Shown here: positions 48,743 through 59,718 of the stretch, piece by piece | How the letters are laid out: each line of letters starts with the position of its first letter | Numbering within the stretch: position 1 is the stretch's first letter | Assembly: GCF_963678635.1 (NCBI RefSeq) | Contig: NC_087062.1 | Span: 37,410,518-37,474,517 of the forward strand | DNA from: Symsagittifera roscoffensis | Taxonomy: Eukaryota > Xenacoelomorpha > Acoela > Convolutidae | Direction of reading: 5' to 3' | DNA length: 64,000 bases | Position numbers and translations under genes: made by a program | Notes under the pieces: generated by a model | The model's database searches: none | Seen by the model: only the letters and a program-made list of their open reading frames with translations | Told to the model about the DNA's origin: nothing

Positions 48743-48956
48743 TATAAAGCTATTCCTCTGTAAAGACTTTGCTAGGAACGGCTACTTTGAATTATCTTTT
48801 TGGTAATATTTCAGGGAACACTTTTTGATCGACTAGGTTGATCAGAAATGATTGAACGATATGGATGGGGTGGATTTTTAAAACAAGCTCATTCACAACG
48901 GAAAAAAATTAAAAACATATGTTCAACGTAGTTTCAGGATCAAAAGAGGTTGATTT

Positions 48957-49382
48957 CAGGGGCGGATCTAGGATTTTCTCGAGGAGGGAGGGGGCAGATT
49001 TTTAAAAATTGTTCAAAATTTTTGTCGGCTTTATTTAGATCAACCAAATGAACTTTTTGAGCGCTCCCAGAACAGTATAGAGATCCTATTTAGACCAAAA
49101 ATGTTGCGCCAAAAATTTTTGACCAAAATTTTTTGAAAACAGGTTAAAAATGCCGTTTCTGGGTATTTTTTGGAAAATGTTGACCAAAAATTGAGTTTTT
49201 TCAGCGCGCTCTCCCCTTCAAAGTTAGTATATATCGGCGCCGAAGGCGTTTTGAGACAAATATTAGGGTTGGTCGGCCTGAAATGGATGTAATAAAGTAC
49301 TACCAAAGGGGGGACCCTTTGGTTGGTGAGAGGTTCGAATCCCTGATGAGAAGAAAAGCCCTCCCCCCGAAATCCACCCCTG
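48957..49382. mobile_element. hAT-type MITE, copy 1
   Basis: 426 bp with ends CAGGGGCGGATCTAGG and AAATCCACCCCTG, flanked by perfect 8 bp direct repeats GTTGATTT (48949-48956 and 49383-49390). An 8 bp target duplication and a CAGGG terminus are hAT features. There is no transposase. It contains a B-box-like GAGGTTCGAATCCCTGA near 49330. Confidence 0.85.
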
Positions 49383-49489
49383 GTTGATTTTACAAGCGAG
49401 ATTTATCGCTTGCATATTTCTCAATGAAATTTTTCAAGAGTTTCTGGTCTATATTGTCCTTTTTTTCAAACGCACCCATCACTGTTTTA

Positions 49490-49910
49490 CTACTTACTTA
49501 GTATATACTTTCTATTACTTAGTCTTATACATTGGTAAATTATTAAACTAAACTATCTCGATACATGGAAAAATTGGGCACCAAAAACCTTCTGAAATTT
49601 ACCATCTGAATTTTGGTGCGACTCATTTCAATGTAATGGAAAATCTATTCCCCATCTTAATATATTGGGAAACCTATTCCCTATCTTAAAACATTAAGTT
49701 TCTATTACCTATCCTAATGCATAGGTAAATCTTTAAACTATCCTAATACATGGAAAAATCGGGCACCAAAATTTGTCTGAAACTTACCATCTGAAACTTG
49801 GTATACCCTATTCTAATACATTGGGAAACCTACTTCCTATCTTAATGCATAGCCTGCGGACCGGATTATCTATTACCTATCTTAATACATGGGGGTCAGC
49901 AGGCACCCCT
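49490..49910 (+). repeat. irregular minisatellite
   Basis: Repeats of the motif 'ctattacctatcttaatac' with variants, and two copies of 'atacatggaaaaat.gggcaccaaaa' type blocks about 190 bases apart. The last part, ending 'catgggggtcagcaggcacc', also occurs inverted at about 21190-21420. It is duplicated at 53260-53680. Confidence 0.65.
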
Positions 49911-51721
49911 CCCCTACCTCTGCTCACTCTTCAACTAATAATAGAAGGAACGGAATGGGAAGTTTTTTAAGTTCTTTCCTTGAACGCTTTATATAAAAAA
50001 CGATTTTTCTGAGCAAAAACTTCTTTTTATGTCTGGTTTTATGTCCCTGTGGTTCGTGAGCTGGTCGAGAACCTGTAGGAAAAGAAGCAACCAGAGAACC
50101 TGTAGGAGAAGTCCGAAACCAGTCCCTCCTCTCCAGCAAGTCCCAAGCCAAAAATCAAGTCCGCCACTGAACATAAGTATTTTTTGTTATTTGAAAGATT
50201 TGCATTCTGACGGAAATTTAAACAGACAGTTGTACACTTTTATATGAGTGGTTTTTAAGTGTAAGAAAACAAAATGACGTTCACTTATACAGGCCTTGAT
50301 TTGTTCTCATTTTATTTCCTTTGTTGAAAGAGATAAAAACTTGGCTGAAAGAGAGGCAAACTCAATTATAAAGGTCACTACAGTTCTACAGTTTTCGATG
50401 AAATTTTTTTTTCGACTACCACGAGTTGTTTCAGACTGTACCAAGTGTCTGCTGGCTATGTTTACTTTTTTGTTTTGTTTTTAAGAGTCGATGATAACAC
50501 TTATGTATGTGTAGATACATAAATTTTTATATAGGTCGTGACATTTTTTTCAGGAAAATAATAAATTTCATTTCCGCTCAAAAATGATTTTTCGCGGTCT
50601 GAATTTGATTTGTACAAAGTTTGGTTCATTTTCGTTAATAAAAGGAAGGCAAACTCTACTATCGAGCAGCAAAATCCAAACTTCAAATGAAACGTGATCG
50701 ACAACTAATTTCACAACTTGTTATAATTTTCAGATTTACCAGTGGATTATAAACTTACCTATTGCACTCTGCAATTATAGGAAAGTGTGCTTAATTTTTA
50801 GTTTTAAAAACATATTTTTTTAAATACCAGAGGATATTGTTTTGTTGAAAATTTTCAGAGAGTGGCTGCTCTGTTACTTCCTGCTAATTTTTTTAATGAC
50901 CAGTGAACTTCGTGAAGGCACTTCAAAAAAGTTTTGTTCATTTTTTTCGTAAAAAAAAGGCAAACAGCAGAAGTGCAAAGACTTTGAAAAACGATATCAA
51001 ATTCTAGTTTCGTATATCAATAAATTTTTTCAGATTTCCCAGTGGATCAAAAAATTGATCTCTCAAATTGGGTTAGTTTTTTCTTTGAAATTCAAAAATT
51101 GAATATTGATCCCAATCTGTCTGTTGTCTATATTTATATTTTAAACTTTTTTTCACTTGCTATTTTTTCTTGTGAATCGACAGGACTAATCATCATCCAA
51201 AAACTAGTATATTTGTTTTTTGTAATTAACCTCGCAAAATGTCAAATTGATGTTTTTACTTGGCAGAGGAACAAAATAAGAGCTCAAAAGCCAAAAGCAA
51301 TTAAAACACGAGCCAAAAACATTTGGAAACAATTGGAAACACGAGCCAAAAATCCGAAAATTTTTTGTTTATTCGCAATTTTTCAATGATTGCTTTTTGT
51401 TAATTTTTTTTGGTTGACTATGTTTCATATTGCAAAAAGTTTGGCTGAAAATTTAGTAAACGTTTAGATAGAACCAATTTTGCAATCTGTCAATGCTGCG
51501 CAGCTTGGAGGGAATATTAAATTTAATGATAAAAACGTTAATGAAAAAAGAGGCAAATAATAACTACCAATAAATAATAACTACCGACTCCTTGCAACCG
51601 AGTTCGAACCCTCAAATGTTTTTTCTATCGATAATTTATCTCATAAAACTTCCTCGGCCAACCTTGATTGACAAGTATCCGTTTTTCAGGAGCATGAACT
51701 AGCGATAAAACTGTGGTGCAG

Positions 51722-52225
51722 CGCAGTCTTTGCACTTAGTTTTCATGTTATATCTCTATGCTAAAGGTCAATTGAATGTTCATTTCGCTTCCAAGGTAGT
51801 TGAAGACCTGTCTATCCGCAGTTATCGTTGGTGCTAACTTACGTATTCACTCTCTGTCAATTACATTAAGATTTAAGTTGATACATCTATTCGTTTATTT
51901 GTCATGGCATTATAATTCATTTATATCATGATTATTTATCTATATTGCAAAATGAATTAGAGTCTTGATTTTTGTCTTTGATTCTAAGTCCATTTAGGTA
52001 CCTCAAAAACAGAAAAGTTATTGCAAGGCCAAACTGTACTTTTATAAGACGAATCAGAGGATCCAGAGAAGACTTGAGAATGTCATAACTCGAACAGCCA
52101 AATCCTCATTTCAAACAGTAGTGGAATCCAGGAGCAAAAAACTTGTAAGTCAAGTTCTTTCGGCATGCAAAAATTGTCGCGGAATCCTCAACGATAAAAA
52201 AATCAACGAGAGAAAAATAGCTTAG
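51722..52225 (+). other. possible orphan exons in the single-copy spacer
   Basis: Two ATG-less open stretches lie in the non-duplicated spacer. 51722-51837 follows GTGCAG and includes SLHLVFMLYLYAKGQLNVHF. 51998-52225 follows the acceptor-like CCATTTAG and has 75 codons (including KTNQRIQRRLENVITRTAK) before TAG. Composition is charged and protein-like, the second looking helical. Candidate donors exist (CAAG|GTAGTT near 51794), but no joint reading frame was proven. Unidentified; may be relics. Confidence 0.3.
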
Positions 52226-52501
52226 CCTTCGGAGCTCAAGTGTACTTTCAACATTGTTTCTGGATTCCACAGCAGCAAAAAAAAACACAGAAGAACAACA
52301 TTGTTGCAGATTCCGCAACAGCAATGCTCGAGCATTGTTGTGAATCCTAGATATAAAGTACATTTTGACCTAGTAATATTAATTATGAGTTGTCGACCAA
52401 AACTTGAAAAGTACCGCCTAATCCATGCAAAATTTGAACACAAAAAATCTTTTAAGATACAATTCCTTCTTCCACTAATGCTAAAAGGTTGTTTCTGCGC
52501 G

Positions 52502-55157
52502 TATAAAGCTATTCCTTTGTAAAGACTTTGCTAGGAACGGCTACTTTGAATTATCTTTTTGGTAATATTTCAGGGAACACTTTTTGATCGACTAGGGTAT
52601 CTCTCCTAAAGGTTGATCAGAAATGATTGAACGATATGGATGGGGTGGATTTTTAAAACAAGCTCCTTCACAACGGAAAAATGTTAAACACATATGTACA
52701 ACGTAGTTCAGGATCAAAAGAGGTTGATTTCAGGGGCGGATCTAGGATTTTCTCGAGGAGGGAGGGGGCGGATTTTTAAAAATTGTTCAAAATTTTTGTC
52801 GGCTTTATTTAGATCAATCAAATGAACTTTTCGAGCGCTCCCAGAACAGTATAGAGATCCTATTTAGACCAAAAATGTTGCGCCAAAACTTTTTGACCAA
52901 AATTTTTTGAAAACAGGTTAAAAATGCCGTTTCTGGGTATTTTTTGGAAAATGTTGACCAAAAATTGAGTTTTTTCAGCGCGCTCTCCCCTTCAAAAGTA
53001 GTATTTATTAGCGCCGAAGGCGTTTTGAGACAGATATTAGGGTTGGTCGGCCTGAAATGGATGTAACAAAGTACTACCAAAGGGGGGACCCTTTGGTTGG
53101 TGAGAGGTTCGAATCCCTGAGAAGAAAAGCCCTCCCCCCGAAATCCACCCCTGGTTGATTTTACAAGCGATATTTATCGCTTGCATATTTCTCAATGAAA
53201 TCTTTCAAGAGTTTCTGGTCTATATTGTCCTTTTTTTCAAACGCACCCATCACTGTTTTACTACTTACTTAGTATATACTTTCTATTACTTAGTCTTATA
53301 CATTGGTAAATTAATAAACTAAACTATCTCGATACATGGAAAAATCGGGCACCAAAAACCTTCTGAAATTTACCATCTGAATTTTGGTGCGACTCATTTC
53401 AATGTAATGGAAAATCTATTCCCCATCTTAATATATTGGGAAACCTATTCCCTATCTTAAAACATTAAGTTTCTATTACCTATCCTAATGCATAGGTAAA
53501 TCTTTAAACTATCCTAATACATGGAAAAATCGGGCACCAAAATTTGTCTGAAACTTACCATCTGAAACTTGGTATACCCTATTCTAATACATTGGGAAAC
53601 CTACTTCCTATCTTAATGCATAGCCTGCGGACCGGATTATCTATTACCTATCTTAATACATGGGGGTCAGCAGGCACCCCTCCCCTACCTCTGCTCACTC
53701 TTCAACTAATAATAGAAGGAACGGAATGGGAAGTTTTTTAAGTTCTTTCCTTGAACGCTTTATATAAAAAGCGATTTTTCTGAGCAAAAACTTCTTTTTA
53801 TGTCTGGTTTTATGTCCCTGTGGTTCGTGAGCTGGTCGAGAACCTGTAGAAAAAGAAGCAACCAGAGAACCTGTAGGAGAAGTCCGAAACCAGTCCCTCC
53901 TCTCCAGCAAGTCCCAAGCCAAAAATCAAGTCCGCCACTGAACATAAGTATTTTTTGTTATTTGAAAGATTTGCATTCTGACGGAAATTTAAACAGACAG
54001 TTGTACACTTTTATATGAGTGGTTTTTAAGTGTAAGAAAACAAAATGACGTTCACTTATACAGGCCTTGATTTGTTCTCACTTTTATTTCCTTTGTTGAA
54101 AGAGATAAAAACTTGGCTGAAAGAGAGGCAAACTCAATTATAAAGGTCACTACAGTTCTACAGTTTTCGATGAATTTTTTTTTCGACTACCACGAGTTGT
54201 TTCAGACTCCACCAAGTGTCTGCTGGCTATGTTTACTTTTTTGATTTGTTTTTAAGAGTCGATGATAACACTTTTGTATGTGTAGATACATAAACTTTTT
54301 TATAGGTCGTGACAATTTTTTTCAGGAAAATAATGAATTTCATTTCCGCTCAAAATTGATTTTTCGCGGTCTGATTTTGATTTTTACTAAGTTTGGTTCA
54401 TTTTCGTTAATAAAAGGAAGGCAAACTCTACTATCGAGTAGCAAAACCCAAAATTCAAATGAAACGTGATCGACTACTAATTTCACAACTTGTTTTAATT
54501 TTCAGATTTACCAGCGGATTATAAACTTACCTATTGCACTCTGCAATTACAAGAAAGTGTGCTTAATTTTTAGTTTTAAAAAGATATTTTTTCAAATACC
54601 AACGGATATTGTTTTGTTGAAAATTTTCAAAGAATGGCTGCTTTATTGCTTCCTGCTAATTTTTTTTATGACCAGTGAACTTCGTGAGGGCACTTCAAAA
54701 AAGTTTTGTTCATTTCTTTCAGAAAAAAACAAGGCAAACAGCAGAAGTGCCAAGACTTTGAAAAACGTTATCAACTTCTAGTTTCGTAAATCGATAAAAT
54801 TTTTCAGATTTCCCAGTGGAACAAAAAATTGATCTCTCAAATTGGGTTAGTTTTTTTTTTGAAATTCAAAATTTGAATATTGATCCCATCTGTCTGTTGT
54901 CTATATTTATATTTTTAACTTTTTTCACTTGGTAAATTTTCTTGCGAATCGACAGGAGTAATCATTATCCAAAAACTAGCATATGTGTTTTTGTAATTAA
55001 CCTCGCAAAACGTCAAATTGATGTTTTTACTTGGCAAAGGAACAAAATAAGAGCTCAAAAGCCAAAAGCAATTAAAACACGAGCCAAAAACTTTTGGAAA
55101 CAGTTGGAAACACGAGCCAAAAATCCGAAAATTTTTTGTTTATTAGCAATTTTTCAA
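52502..55157 (+). repeat. ~2.65 kb direct duplication, copy 2
   Basis: Second copy of 48743-51386, closely similar in its first 1.7 kb and more diverged in the family C part. It includes the same hAT MITE in the same position, so the MITE was inserted before duplication. Confidence 0.88.
52731..53153. mobile_element. hAT-type MITE, copy 2
   Basis: 423 bp, with the same ends and the same GTTGATTT direct repeats (52723-52730 and 53154-53161) as the copy at 48957. It was carried along by the segmental duplication rather than inserted separately. Confidence 0.85.
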
Positions 55158-55238
55158 ACATAGGCGCTACGCGCAATACACCGAAGGCATAGAAACTGAA
55201 GCAAAAACCAAACAACTTGAACAACTAATAATTGAAGA
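55158..55238. other. junction before satellite
   Basis: Short sequence between the duplication end and the 76 bp array. No feature seen. Confidence 0.3.
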
Positions 55239-56135
55239 ATAACAGTTCTAGAACAAAAAATCGTACTAATACATGTATACACCAAAATTTTGCTATATCG
55301 AGAAAGAGCCTGAAATAACAGTTCTAGAACTAAAAATCGTACTAACACATGTATAGGTTAAATTTTTGATATATCAACGAAGATCATAAAATAACACTTC
55401 TAGAACTAAAAATCGTACTAACACATGTATACACCAAAATTTTACTATATTGACAAAGGGCCTGAAATAACAGTTCGTGAGCTAAAAATCGTACGAACAC
55501 ATGTATACACCAAAATTTTGCTATATTGGCAAAGATCATGAAATAACAGTTCGAGAGCTAAAAATCGTACTAACACATGTATACGTCAAATTTTTGCTAT
55601 ATTGACAAAGATCATGGAATAACAGTTCTAGAGCTAAAAATCGTACTAACACATGTATACACCAAAATTTTGCTATATTGACAAAGATCATGGAATAACA
55701 GTTCGAGAACTAAAAATGGTACTAATACATGTATACAATAAAATTTTGATATATTGACAAAGATCATGAAATAACAGTTCGAGAACTAAAAATCGTAATA
55801 ACACATGTATACACTAAAATTTTGATATATTGACATAGATCATAAAATAACAGTTCGAGAACTAAAAATGGTACTAACACATGTATACGCTAAAATATTG
55901 CTATATTGACGAAGAGCCTGAAATAACAATTCTAGAGCTAAAATCGTACTAACACATGTATACACCAATATTTTGCTATATCGACAAAGAGCCTGAATAA
56001 ACGTTGTAGAACTAAAAATCTTACTAACACATTTATACACCAAAATTTTGCTATATTGACAAAGAGCCTGAAATATTGACAAAGGACCTGAAATAAATAT
56101 CGTAGAACTAAATGTCGTACTTACGCATTGTAGAT
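55239..56135 (+). repeat. 76 bp tandem satellite, about 12 units
   Basis: The landmark 'ataaca' falls at 55239, 55315, 55391, 55467, 55543, 55619, 55695, 55771, 55847 and 55923, exactly 76 bases apart each time, then at 55997 (74) and about 56093 (a unit with a ~20-base internal duplication). Units contain 'ctaaaaatcgtactaacaca', 'tgtatacaccaaaattttgc' and 'tatattgacaaagatcatg'. A final degenerate half-unit lies near 56250. Open frames on the minus strand here (55840-56232) are by-products. Confidence 0.93.
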
Positions 56136-56570
56136 CAATTTCTATAGCTATAATAAAATACAAAAGATTGTGTTTGTATGTGTAGCAAAACGCCTCCTGT
56201 CGTTTCAATCGGCCAATCGTATAAATTGGCATGTAGACTCATATGGGTCTCCGGAATAACTAAAAATCGTACTTACACATATACTTACAAGAAAGAGCTA
56301 AAATGAAAAAAAAGCTATTAGTCTTATTATATTGGGAAATTGTGAAGCAGTCTCAGAGTTGACAGTATGTAGCAGTAAAACAATCCGAAAAACAAATCCA
56401 AAAAACAAAAAAAATACTTGCAAAGACATGACACAGATCTGAAAAATGTACCAATGTTGGTATTCATGAACAAAACTTCAATCAGGTAAAGATATCAGTT
56501 AAGTATTCCACGAAATCAAGTTCAAATTCAACCTTCAAAAACCGGCAAGTAATAAAAATGACATAAAACT
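56136..56570. other. 3' flank of the AlkB gene
   Basis: Downstream of the minus-strand stop at 56571. No repeat termini or obvious transposon ends were found, and no coding sequence. Probably includes the 3' UTR. Confidence 0.35.
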
Positions 56571-57913
56571 TCAACGATCAGCGTCAAACTGATTACGGAA
56601 CGTCAAATTTAAACGGACGCCATTCCATTTCTCAAACGATCCATCGGGTGCAGTGGATCCTCTCAAGATGCTGTGCTTCCAGTCTTTCTGGCAAGCTCCG
56701 AGCATGGTAAAAACGCTACCATGTGGCAACAAAACAGAAACTTCAGAGCGCGTGGTCCCGTTTCTTTTCATTGCAAAGCGTCGGGTGGCTCCAAGGGATA
56801 CGCTGGCAATGGTTGGATAATCAGGAATACCACGTTCGTTGTCAGCGTGAAATCCAACTCCCTAAAAATACTGATAGGCAAAGTACATTTTCTATGTTAT
56901 CTAATTGTTATGATGGTATTTTGTGATATTACCTCTTCGAGGGAACAATAAATGTTGATGAGGACACTGTTGAAGGAAACTTTGAGTTCTTTCTCCAACA
57001 AGGTCTTTAACAACAACAACTGTGGTGACCAAGAGTTGTTGGTCGGGTGGCGAACGCTTCCATATGAGTATGGAACCTCTGAAATCCACTTGACAGAGCG
57101 CCCGTTGACATGTGTCCAAGATTCTTGTTTGTATGATTTGTAAAGCTCTGCAAAGAGGGAATCAGCTATGCTCAAAACAGATTTATTGCAAACGTCAAGG
57201 GAAATTTGAGAGACGCCAAACACTGAAGATGAGCTGATAGTAAACGGCTGCAAAAATAAAATTATGACATTTAAGTGCTCAGTGGAATACAACAGAAAAA
57301 AAAATAGAATAGACAAAAAGTTTTTACCACGGCAGATGTCAAAAGAGTTAAGGATACTCTCTCACAAATTAATTTCGCCAAATTCAGGCAGCCCATTTGC
57401 GACAAATGAACACCATCGGTAGATAAATGTGTGTAGCGCAATAGTCCAACGGGAATAAATGACCAATCTGAAGACTTGATGGCTGTATCCAACGCGCGGA
57501 TTTCACGGTAAAAGTCTTTGCGAACAATTGGACTAAAAATACAATGTAGTTTATTTTTTCTCTAAACTTCATTAAAAAAACAGCAAAACCGATACCTGAT
57601 GAACAATGTACATTATTATTATTACTGAATTAGTCATTTTATGAAAATGTTACCAAAGGAGCAGGACTTCAAAGCCAGCATCGCGAAGAGGAGAAGCAAG
57701 TGACATAATCAACATAGCAAGTGTGGCCTTTGCCAAGCTCGCGAGAGAAGCATCGGTATGGGCAATGCTTGGTTGTAACACAATATCTTGTTGGCGGGGA
57801 CACATGTCGTTTGCACCAACAGCAAGAATAACGCGAGCTGGTTTCAAGGCTTTTATCTCTTCGACATGAGTGTCATTGATGGTACTGACTTTCAGTCCAG
57901 ATTTCACTATAAC
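56571..57913 (-). CDS. SGNH-hydrolase / AlkB-type Fe(II)-2-oxoglutarate oxygenase protein
   Basis: Exons on the minus strand: 57913-57654, 57532-57328, 57247-56933, 56861-56571. Introns are 121, 80 and 71 bases, all GT-AG, and the frame is kept. Exons 1-2 carry an SGNH-hydrolase part: VGANDMC (block III, GxND) and STDGVHLSQMG (block V, DxxH). The block I GDS serine motif is not visible. Exons 3-4 make a whole AlkB domain: a YSYGS..H..W.P lead-in, VLINIY, then in the last exon FHADNE (His5 and Asp7, iron ligands), KHSIL (distal iron His63) and RLNLTFR (2-oxoglutarate arginine region). AlkB proteins oxidatively remove methyl groups from nucleic acids; the substrate here is unknown. There is no ATG at the start of this stretch. 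It follows a TAG stop of the USP frame and is in the same frame, so it may be the C-terminal part of one larger protein. It could be a host gene or transposon cargo. Confidence 0.82.
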
Positions 57914-59074
57914 CTATAAAGTTGGACTCTTACGCAAACGTTCCAAACGCTGCCGATTGTATTCTCTTTTTGAGTTCTTTTTATCAAAAATTGTGGCCGC
58001 CAAATCAAAATCAATGGAGACTGGTGTTAGATCCACGTGACTGGGAACTGAATTTTGCGACAAACTATTTGTGTGGTTTATTGTCTTCGCCTTCTCGCGC
58101 TTCGTTCGTGCCCATTCTGCCTGGTACACTTTCCGATCCATCTTTGACTTTGTTAATTTCTTAACATTACCACAAGTGTTATTTGATAAATTGTCCAGCA
58201 GCATAATATTGGCAGCGGGTGTTGGATACATATCTTTCTTTTCACAAAGAATAACATAAGCACAACCCCAATCAGGGACATGGTGGTGCGATATGGTGCA
58301 ATCGTTAACGCAAAGGTACTCATGAGCGGTTTTTATGACAGTAAAGTAATGACCGTGTTCAAAAGACCCCGTGTGAATAACAGCAGCCTTTACTCCGTAA
58401 TCACATCCACCAATTTCGATTGTTTCACCAATTGTGACTTCTGCTCTAGAGTAAACGCGATTGCCAGCGACAAACATGTAACGCGCAATCAGCAAAATAA
58501 CAGTATTTGCAATATGGGTTGGTTCTTTAGTTGTTATTGCCCTTTCTGAGATACACGTGGAATTTGGACATGTTACATTAATGGCTTGGTTGGCGAAGTG
58601 ATTGACCACAAGCTCCTGCAGAAGTTGACCATTGCGTGGAGGACTTAAAACTAACGCAGAAGTAGTTTCAGGTCTTCTCCATGACACATTACACAGACAA
58701 CACGTGAAATTATCTGAATACGATATTTCAAAGAAATTCCATTGGCCCTCAGATTTAAATGCATTGATAATTGACAGTAGTACCTCGGAAGCATCGTGCT
58801 GATGTCCATAGGTACATGAGAAGCTGTAATTCAAATCAAGATGCTGGAGAATTTTAACTTTGGAAGTAGACGCATTGATGAAAAAGTTTTCTGTGGACAG
58901 CATTTGACAAAATATCTTTTTCACAGTTGAAATTAACACGCCACCATGGTCAAATTCAGTAAGTCTACTGAGCCGATCTCTGATGCAAGCGCTTGACAAC
59001 AAAAGCTGAAGAACAGAATTGAGATAGCAACTGTTGTCATCATTTGCAATGCCCGTGGGTCGAAATGGCTCCAT
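57914..59074 (-). CDS. ubiquitin-specific protease (USP, peptidase C19)
   Basis: The ATG at 59074-59072 gives 386 residues; the frame is open to 59173 but has no earlier ATG. The Cys box GIANDDNSCYLNSVLQ (Cys16) starts close to the N-terminus. HQHDASEVLL (91-100) is the USP 'QQDAxEF' box. CCLC (125-128) and CPNSTC (169-174) resemble the zinc-binding finger pairs. The His box is HTGSFEHGHY (His242), followed by CVNDC (Asp258) and AYVILC. All three catalytic residues are present, so an active deubiquitinase is plausible. After about residue 282 there is a basic tail with YQAEWARTKREKA and EYNRQRLERLRK, a pattern common in transposon-encoded proteins. The stop is TAG, directly followed in frame by the SGNH segment. 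No intron lies in the USP domain. Confidence 0.88.
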   Translation of the reverse strand: MEPFRPTGIANDDNSCYLNSVLQLLLSSACIRDRLSRLTEFDHGGVLISTVKKIFCQMLSTENFFINASTSKVKILQHLDLNYSFSCTYGHQHDASEVLLSIINAFKSEGQWNFFEISYSDNFTCCLCNVSWRRPETTSALVLSPPRNGQLLQELVVNHFANQAINVTCPNSTCISERAITTKEPTHIANTVILLIARYMFVAGNRVYSRAEVTIGETIEIGGCDYGVKAAVIHTGSFEHGHYFTVIKTAHEYLCVNDCTISHHHVPDWGCAYVILCEKKDMYPTPAANIMLLDNLSNNTCGNVKKLTKSKMDRKVYQAEWARTKREKAKTINHTNSLSQNSVPSHVDLTPVSIDFDLAATIFDKKNSKREYNRQRLERLRKSPTL

Positions 59075-59174
59075 TACATGGTTGAAAATAGAAGTAACAT
59101 AAAAATTATCATTTTGCTTTACGTTATTGAGTCCACGCTCCAACAAATTCTTTTTTGAGAAATACAAAAGCAAA

Positions 59175-59440
59175 TTTGAAAATTAATTACCGGACAGATA
59201 TAACTATAGATAAATCTTTAAAATAAATAATTTAAAATCATTTTTGATGTAGCTGCAACCCAAAAGCAAGTGGACAAATCTCGTTGGCAGCGTTCCCTGT
59301 AAATCGTTGTACGCTAATTGGTGATATACAGATCTTTCTGAAAATATCCTAAGCAGAACAATAAATTGAAAATCATTTTTTGCTTTTAACTACATAGCTA
59401 AGAAGTAAAACATCAAATTTCACAATCAAACAACAAAGAC
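59175..59440. other. upstream region of the USP frame
   Basis: AT-rich; should hold the promoter or an upstream intron of the minus-strand locus. No clear core promoter and no terminal inverted repeat were found. Confidence 0.3.
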
Positions 59441-59687
59441 GCTAACTAAATAAATAAATAAATGAACGAACAAACCAACAAATGAACGAACAAACTAAAA
59501 ATAAATAAACATAAATAAATAAATGAATAAATAAATACATACATGAATAATAAATAAAAGCAAAACTAAATGAAAGAAAATAATTAAATAAATATAGCAA
59601 TAAATATCAACGAATAAACAAAACACACCTGATAAATAAATAAACAATAAAAAAATAAATCAATACATAAATAAATAAATACATACA

Positions 59688-59718
<31 letters not shown>

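Larger units (their letters stand above)
48743..51386 (+). repeat. ~2.65 kb direct duplication, copy 1
   Basis: Starts 'tataaagctattcctctgta' and ends in 'cgcaatttttcaatg'. It repeats at 52502-55157 with offsets of about 3760-3771. It contains the hAT MITE, the 'ctatcttaatacatgg' minisatellite and two family C modules. The short open frames inside (for example at 49773 and 50029) recur in copy 2 and are not genes. Confidence 0.88.

Noticed and set aside
49773-54018. Open frames repeated at 49773/53544, 49924/53695 and 50029/53800
   Set aside because: Identical by segmental duplication, overlap on both strands, and include minisatellite; no protein signature.
55239-56135. CRISPR-like array
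   Set aside because: Units are contiguous 76 bp satellite repeats without distinct spacers, in an animal genome.
56897-57316. 139-codon minus-strand frame taken as one exon with an N-terminal membrane segment
   Set aside because: Its first and last parts are intron sequence; the spliced model uses only 57247-56933 and restores the AlkB frame.
57914-57933. A 20-base GT-AG intron at the USP/SGNH junction
   Set aside because: Too short for an animal intron, and its removal shifts the SGNH frame into a stop.
59075-59173. Start of the USP at 59173
   Set aside because: There is no ATG there; the first in-frame ATG is at 59074, just before the Cys box, where USP domains normally begin.
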